Part shown: positions 59,854-64,000 of the stretch, piece by piece
Layout: each line of letters starts with the position of its first letter
Position numbering within the stretch: the stretch's first letter is position 1
From: Candidatus Bathyarchaeota archaeon
Lineage (GTDB): Archaea > Thermoproteota > Bathyarchaeia > Bathyarchaeales > Bathycorpusculaceae
DNA: 64,000 nt
NCBI GenBank assembly: GCA_026014465.1
Contig: JAOZID010000010.1
Span: 278,288-342,287 of the forward strand
Direction of reading: 5' to 3'
The notes under the pieces: model-generated
Seen by the model: the letters and a program-made list of their open reading frames with translations, nothing else
Database searches by the model: none
Told to the model about the DNA's origin: nothing
Position numbers and translations under genes: made by a program

Positions 59854-60819
59854 TTACTTCGCAGGGCGCTTAACTACCTTAAACACGGCAAAAGCTGCAA
59901 TGCAAGCAAATAGCGCAACCAGAGCACCAAAAGTGTATTCTGGAACAACTACAGGCGGAGCAGGCGGTACTGTTGGAGCGGGCGGAGATGTTGGAGTAGG
60001 TGTTGGAGTAGGTGTAGGTGTAGCAGTTGGAGTAGGTGTAGGTGTAGCGGTCGGAGTAGGTGTTGGAGTAGGTGTAGCAGTTGGAGTAGGTGTAGGTGTA
60101 GCGGTCGGAGTAGGTGTTGGAGTAGGTGTAGCAGTTGGAGTAGGTGTTGGAGTAGGTGTTGGAGTAGGTGTAGCAGTTGGAGTAGGTGTAGCAGTTGGAG
60201 TAGGTGTTGGAGTAGGTGTAGCAGTTGGAGTAGGTGTGGGTCCGTCGCCAACTCCTATGGGTGTTCCAGTCAAGTCAGATGCTTTGATCATGGCCACTAC
60301 GGTGTTAGGTGGAGTAAAGGTTGTGTCAACAGCTTTCCAGACGGTTCCGTCCCAGTAGGACATGATGCTGGCGCTGGTGAAGGCAGAATTTGTGATGTAG
60401 ATGGTAACGTTAACGTCTGATCCAATGCTGGTTTGGTCCAAAGAGACTACTTGTACGTCGTAGAAGGCAAAGTTTACGAAGCCAAAAGCGGTATCTTCTG
60501 TTCCTGGAGGTAGTTCAGGTCCGAAGTTTATTGTAGTGATGTTAATTGGTTCACTGTCTAAGGTTGCGGGTCCGTTGATTTCAACGGTTATGTTTGTATT
60601 AGCGTGGTTAACAACCACAGCACCGTTCGTGGTAGTTACTACGTCGCTTTGGCTTATGCCACCTGAAAATTGTGCTTCTATTGGTGTTGGCTGTGTAGCT
60701 ACAAAAGCTATTGCAGCGATTATGACTATGGTAGCTACGGTAATAGCAATTATCGTTGAGTGACTGCGAAGTGACTTTTGAAAACTAGTACCGTTTGAGT
60801 TTGTATGTGCAAAGTGCAT
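59854..60819 (-). CDS. exported Pro-Thr-rich protein with VPEYxxG C-terminal sorting tail
   Basis: 321 residues. A single TM or signal anchor ([21 protein letters not shown], about 22-42), a 135-residue extracytoplasmic domain ([20 protein letters not shown] ... [14 protein letters not shown]), then an about 88-residue tract of (T/P)TPTPTPTA repeats, and a tail [33 protein letters not shown]. The tail is the tripartite form of exosortase substrates and matches the seven-repeat protein at 17403. The Thr-rich tract is a probable O-glycosylated stalk. It lies in the same strand block as the archaeosortase. Confidence 0.82.
   Translation of the reverse strand: MHFAHTNSNGTSFQKSLRSHSTIIAITVATIVIIAAIAFVATQPTPIEAQFSGGISQSDVVTTTNGAVVVNHANTNITVEINGPATLDSEPINITTINFGPELPPGTEDTAFGFVNFAFYDVQVVSLDQTSIGSDVNVTIYITNSAFTSASIMSYWDGTVWKAVDTTFTPPNTVVAMIKASDLTGTPIGVGDGPTPTPTATPTPTPTPTATPTPTATPTPTPTPTPTPTATPTPTPTPTATPTPTPTATPTPTPTPTATPTPTPTATPTPTPTPTPTSPPAPTVPPAPPVVVPEYTFGALVALFACIAAFAVFKVVKRPAK
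59974..60240. repeat. GGAGTAGGTGTAGCAGTT-type minisatellite coding the PT stalk
   Basis: An irregular tandem array of 6-bp units (GGAGTA/GGTGTA/GCAGTT/GGTGTT) arranged in 18- and 30-bp higher-order repeats, encoding Thr-Pro on the minus strand. Slippage would change stalk length. Confidence 0.75.
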
Positions 60820-61003
60820 CGAATAATCTGTCTCCTTTCTTTAGACGATATTCTCTGCGCTACCTATTTAAGTATATATGTTCAACAACTGCGTTGTTCT
60901 ACGTATCAACAGGTCCAAAACAGGCACTGGCTTAGCTAAAACCAACGCCAACGCTGAAATATAAGCCAAGCAGATAATTTCTTAGAAAAGGAAGTCTATA
61001 AAC

Positions 61004-62119
61004 GTGATTCCGATAAACATCCCGACAATTGGGGAAGAAGAAATAGACGCAGTCACCAAAGTCTTAAGAAGCGGCATACTCACCAGCAGTTTAGGCGCAG
61101 GTCCAAACGTGACCGAATTCGAAAAAGCCTACGCCAAATTCGCGGGTGTAAAACATGCAATTGCAGTAAATTCAGGAACCGCAGCTTTGCATGCAGCTTT
61201 GGCGGCAGCTGGCATAAACCGCGGTGACGAAGTGATTTTGCCAAGTTTTACGTTTGTAGCCACTGCAGAGGCAGTTGTTCTGGCGGGGGGTAAACCCGTA
61301 TTTGCAGATATTGACCCTAAAACATATTCTATCTCGTTAGAAACCGCAAAAAAGGTCTTTACAGACAGGTGCAAGGCGATTGTTCCTGTTGACTTGTATG
61401 GGTTACCTGTGGATGTTGCGCCAATCAAAGAGTTTGCGGTTGATCATGATTTGGCGGTTGTTGAAGATTGTGCACAATCTCATGGAGCAGAATATAAGGG
61501 TAAGCCTGCGGGGGCTTTTGCGGATGCAGCTTGCTGGAGCTTGTATGCAGCAAAAAACATTGGCACGGGGGAAGGAGGCGTAGTAACAACAGATGATGAT
61601 GACATAGCGGAGTTAGTGCGAATGGTTCGAACCCACGGAGAAAAAACAAAGTATTCTTCGCTTATGTTGGGTACAAACTACCGCATGACCGAAATTGAAG
61701 CGGCTATTGGCAGAGTGCAACTCAAAAGGCTGCCAGAGTTTCTTGAAAAACGAAGCCGAAATGCCCACAAACTCAATAACCTGCTATGCAACAACGACAG
61801 ACTGGTTTTACCCGTTGAATCAGAAAAACAAAAACCCAGCTGGTACCTGTACACCGTCAGAATCAACGACGCAACAGAAACACAAAGAAACCAGATAATA
61901 ACGGAGATGCACAGCAAAGACATCGGAGCAGAAGCATATTACCCCATACCCGTCCATCAAATGCCGTATTACCAAAAAGAGTTTGGCGCAGGCGAGTTGC
62001 CTGAAACCATGAAAGCAGCCAAACAAGTGATTTCGTTACCTATCCAACCACGAATAAGCGAGGAACAGATAGAATTCATTGCAACCGCGTTTCTAAATGA
62101 ACTGCAAAAGCTGTTCTGA
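61004..62119 (+). CDS. DegT/DnrJ/EryC1/StrS sugar aminotransferase
   Basis: 371 residues, PLP-dependent. NSGTAALHAALAAAGINRGDEVILPSFTFVATAEAV, DCAQSHGAEYKGKPAG, and the PLP lysine in SLYAAKNIGTGEGGVV are diagnostic. RMTEIEAAIGRVQLKRL and the C-terminal YYPIPVHQMPYYQKEF complete the substrate pocket. It aminates a keto-nucleotide sugar for surface glycans. Divergent from the PT-stalk protein (184 bp gap). Confidence 0.95.
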   Translation: MIPINIPTIGEEEIDAVTKVLRSGILTSSLGAGPNVTEFEKAYAKFAGVKHAIAVNSGTAALHAALAAAGINRGDEVILPSFTFVATAEAVVLAGGKPVFADIDPKTYSISLETAKKVFTDRCKAIVPVDLYGLPVDVAPIKEFAVDHDLAVVEDCAQSHGAEYKGKPAGAFADAACWSLYAAKNIGTGEGGVVTTDDDDIAELVRMVRTHGEKTKYSSLMLGTNYRMTEIEAAIGRVQLKRLPEFLEKRSRNAHKLNNLLCNNDRLVLPVESEKQKPSWYLYTVRINDATETQRNQIITEMHSKDIGAEAYYPIPVHQMPYYQKEFGAGELPETMKAAKQVISLPIQPRISEEQIEFIATAFLNELQKLF

Positions 62120-62240
62120 TAAAACCAAAGCAGCAAACGACAGCGCAGAAATCAACGACAAAGAGGGTAAAAAAGGCAGTTGAAGGTGTTGCTTTGCGAA
62201 GACGGCGTGTAAATGGGTTGTTTTTCAGAGTAAAAGGGGT

Positions 62241-62996
62241 TTAGTGCAGCAAGGAAGCTGCGAATTCTTGGAAGATGGTTTTGAATATTTTGAAGCCGTC
62301 TCTGAAGGTTCTTAGATTGGAGGTTCCGTTTTTTCGTTCGTATTCGACGCTTGGGACTTCTTTGACGACTAAGCCGCTGGTTAAGGATTTGATGAAGAGT
62401 TCTGTTTCGATTTCAAAGTTATCAGACTCTAACACGGGAGCTAATGTTTCAACGGCGCGTTTGTTGAATGCAGCATAGCCGTAGCATAAATCGGTGTAGT
62501 TAGCTTGGGGCCAAAACATGTTCACTACGGAGGTCATGAGGGTGTTTCCGAATCTTCGCAGTGCGCTCATGTCGTGGGTGTATGCGTCTTTGAGAAAACG
62601 AGACCCTTTTGCAACGTCGGCGCCAGAAGCTAAAGCCTCAATGAAGACAGGGATTTCTTTTGGGTCCATAGAGCCGTCGGCGTCCATCAAAACCAGAGCG
62701 TCAACATCCAAGTAGCCATTGCTTAAGACCTGGCGAACTGCAGAACCTTTTCCTTTACCTATCTGCAGCACAACTTTAGCACCATTTTTAGATGCAACCT
62801 TTGAAGTATCATCGTGTGATTTACCATCAATAACTAAAACGTTCCCATAACCAAGACTCTTAAGCTCAGAAAGAACCTCTCCAATGTTCTTCTCCTCGTT
62901 AAGAGTTGGAATCACAACGCCAACAGTAACGGGTTCCTTGACAGAGTCAGAGAACAAATTGCTTTTATGCATACTTGCCATCATTTTAGCATCCAC
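62241..62996 (-). CDS. GT2 glycosyltransferase, dolichyl-phosphate hexose synthase-like
   Basis: 251 residues. VGVVIPTLNEEKNIGEVL at the N-terminus, LVIDGKSHDDT, the metal-binding MDADGSMDPKEIP and AKGSRFLKDAYTHDMS, then a C-terminal part without long TMs. The motif set fits archaeal Dpm/UDP-glucose-dolichol phosphate transferases. Its polyprenol acceptor could be made by UppS at 36008. Start within a Met-rich leader (MDAKMMASMHK) is uncertain by a few codons. Confidence 0.9.
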   Translation of the reverse strand: MDAKMMASMHKSNLFSDSVKEPVTVGVVIPTLNEEKNIGEVLSELKSLGYGNVLVIDGKSHDDTSKVASKNGAKVVLQIGKGKGSAVRQVLSNGYLDVDALVLMDADGSMDPKEIPVFIEALASGADVAKGSRFLKDAYTHDMSALRRFGNTLMTSVVNMFWPQANYTDLCYGYAAFNKRAVETLAPVLESDNFEIETELFIKSLTSGLVVKEVPSVEYERKNGTSNLRTFRDGFKIFKTIFQEFAASLLH

Positions 62997-63145
62997 ATAA
63001 TCGGATACTTCACGACACCATATAAGGCAAGTTTCGGCTGAAAAAATACATCTGGAAACGAAATATAACGGCTAAAGAAAGCCTCTGGACAGACCCTTGA
63101 CGTAACTTCAGGGACAGTAGATATGTAGCTAAAAAAGCAGCTTAA

Positions 63146-64000
63146 CTATCCAAGGCCTATAGCTGCAAACTGTAGGCTTTTACTGTATTCTACGGGGTCA
63201 TAGATACGTCGTCCGTCAATGAGCACAGGCTGTTTGAGGTACTTCACAAAGTTAGCGGGCGTGAGTTTTTTGAATTCATCCCATTCAGTCACGAGAATAG
63301 CTGCATCGGCATTTCTTAGGCAATCAATAGCGGTGTCTGTGTACTCAATTTTATCTTGGAATATTTTTTTGGCAACAGACATTGCAACGGGGTCATAGGC
63401 AACCACAGTAGCGCCTTCAATCAGTAGCTGGTTTATTATAGGCACCACACGGGCTTCTCGCATATCATCTGTGTTTGGCTTGAAAGCTAAACCTAAAATC
63501 GCTATCCTCTTGCCTTTGAGGGTGCCAAGTTTGTTTTGGCATAATTGAACGGCGTGAAGCGGCTGAGTTTTATTTACGTTTTCAATTGACTCTAAAAATT
63601 CAGGGGTGTAGCCCAAAGCTTTTGAAGAGGCAATCAAAGCTTTCACGTCTTTTGGAAAACATGAACCACCATAACCTAAACCAGCAGCCAAAAAGAAGGG
63701 ACCAATCCTTTTATCTAAGCCCATAGCATGAGCCACAACTTTTACGTCTGAACCAGGAACTTTTTCGCAGATATTGGCGATAGTGTTGATGAAGCTTATC
63801 TTGGCTGCGAGCATCGAGTTGCTAGCATACTTGATTAATTCTGCTGTGGATAAGGTTGTTCGGATGAGGGGAGGCAGATTTTCTGCGTAGAAATCTGTGT
63901 ACAGCTTTTCGAGGATGTCGCCTGCCTTTTTGTCACATGAGCCGATGACTACGCGGTCGGCGTCAAAGGAGTCCTTGAAAGCTGAGCCTTGGCGTAAAAA
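63146..64000 (-). CDS. UDP-glucose/GDP-mannose dehydrogenase, N-terminus outside window
   Basis: The frame is open to the right edge: residues read inward from 64000 begin FLRQGSAFKDSFDADRVVIG, then LSTAELIKYASNSMLAAKISFIN (catalytic Lys in EL(I/V)KY), the nucleophile Cys in GGSCFPKDVKAL, and KRIAILGLAFKPNTDDMREARVV. These mark the UDP-sugar dehydrogenase family (Ugd, WecC), making UDP-glucuronate or a uronate derivative. About 284 residues are present; the N-terminal NAD-binding part lies beyond the window. The first ATG at 63814 is internal. Confidence 0.93.
   Translation of the reverse strand, partial: FLRQGSAFKDSFDADRVVIGSCDKKAGDILEKLYTDFYAENLPPLIRTTLSTAELIKYASNSMLAAKISFINTIANICEKVPGSDVKVVAHAMGLDKRIGPFFLAAGLGYGGSCFPKDVKALIASSKALGYTPEFLESIENVNKTQPLHAVQLCQNKLGTLKGKRIAILGLAFKPNTDDMREARVVPIINQLLIEGATVVAYDPVAMSVAKKIFQDKIEYTDTAIDCLRNADAAILVTEWDEFKKLTPANFVKYLKQPVLIDGRRIYDPVEYSKSLQFAAIGLG

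Noticed and set aside
59900-60358. 152-codon Gly-Val repeat ORF on the plus strand
   Set aside because: It is the antisense reading of the Thr-Pro stalk array; low-complexity DNA keeps all frames open.
1-64000. CRISPR arrays, cas operons, insertion sequences and integrases
   Set aside because: No regularly spaced identical repeats with unique spacers, no transposase or integrase motifs. The Cas4-like nuclease domain at 3342 is part of a helicase fusion, not a cas gene.

Overview
The window is a chromosomal segment of an archaeon. It encodes TBP, aIF2-beta, pelota, an archaeal-type alanyl-tRNA synthetase, PAC2 proteins, an archaeal 7S/SRP RNA, tRNAs with encoded CCA, TATA-box promoters and many TTG starts. 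Gene content (exosortase-like protein, HTH_45, DUF373, DUF424, COG1340, bacterial-type PfkA, MscL) fits the TACK side, most likely Bathyarchaeia. That placement is an inference from gene families, not from a phylogeny. Both ends are cut inside genes.

Layout. 0-3.3 kb: 3' part of a GT4 glycosyltransferase, PfkA, CutA and a small conserved protein. 3.3-7.7 kb: a giant Cas4/Dna2-type nuclease-helicase. 7.9-9.2 kb: tRNA-His, a promoter-driven structured RNA, the first copy of a dispersed repeat, a membrane protein and a small ORF. 9.2-10.7 kb: two PAC2 genes. 10.7-16.7 kb: a trpEGDCBA operon without trpF, preceded by TGTACA-type boxes and a 14-codon leader ORF containing a Trp codon. 16.7-25.5 kb: DUF488, a seven-repeat surface protein, AlaS, a TOPRIM protein, TyrS, an S51 peptidase and a beta-CASP ribonuclease. 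25.7-30.5 kb: an accessory block holding a four-gene cassette with two DUF2589-like paralogues, a winged-helix gene, and a divergent EVE-like/four-TM fusion, ending at tRNA-Arg and tRNA-Ile. 30.8-35.6 kb: MscL, a divergent ribbon-helix-helix pair with a phased operator, YchF plus a TGS remnant, a second accessory patch with tandem micro-paralogues, and VapBC. 36-41.7 kb: UppS, DUF373, COG1340, a two-module MscS, aIF2-beta and DUF424. 41.9-48.8 kb: a foreign-looking hypothetical, Ncs6/TtuA, a nucleotidyltransferase, TBP, pelota, a GNAT, an EamA transporter and a Cys-rich microprotein. 48.8-55.6 kb: a MacB/FtsX-like ABC system with a divergent Bat-type regulator. 55.7-64 kb: SRP RNA, then a cell-surface locus with an archaeosortase-like protein, epimerase, a C-terminally tagged surface protein, DegT aminotransferase, GT2 and a UDP-sugar dehydrogenase.

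How it works together. The right end looks like a surface-glycan and protein-anchoring module. The archaeosortase has two candidate substrates in this window, both ending in VPEYxxG + hydrophobic segment + basic tail. The trp operon appears complete for chorismate to tryptophan except for TrpF. Three features cut across regions: four copies of a 60-75 bp repeat (AGACCCCCTCCCCC plus a TTTCTGCATACAA core), three genes whose reading frames carry a Shine-Dalgarno but no ATG/GTG/TTG start, and long genes whose synonymous codons alternate between A/C-rich and G/T-rich blocks. All family names are from motif recognition by eye; no search was run.
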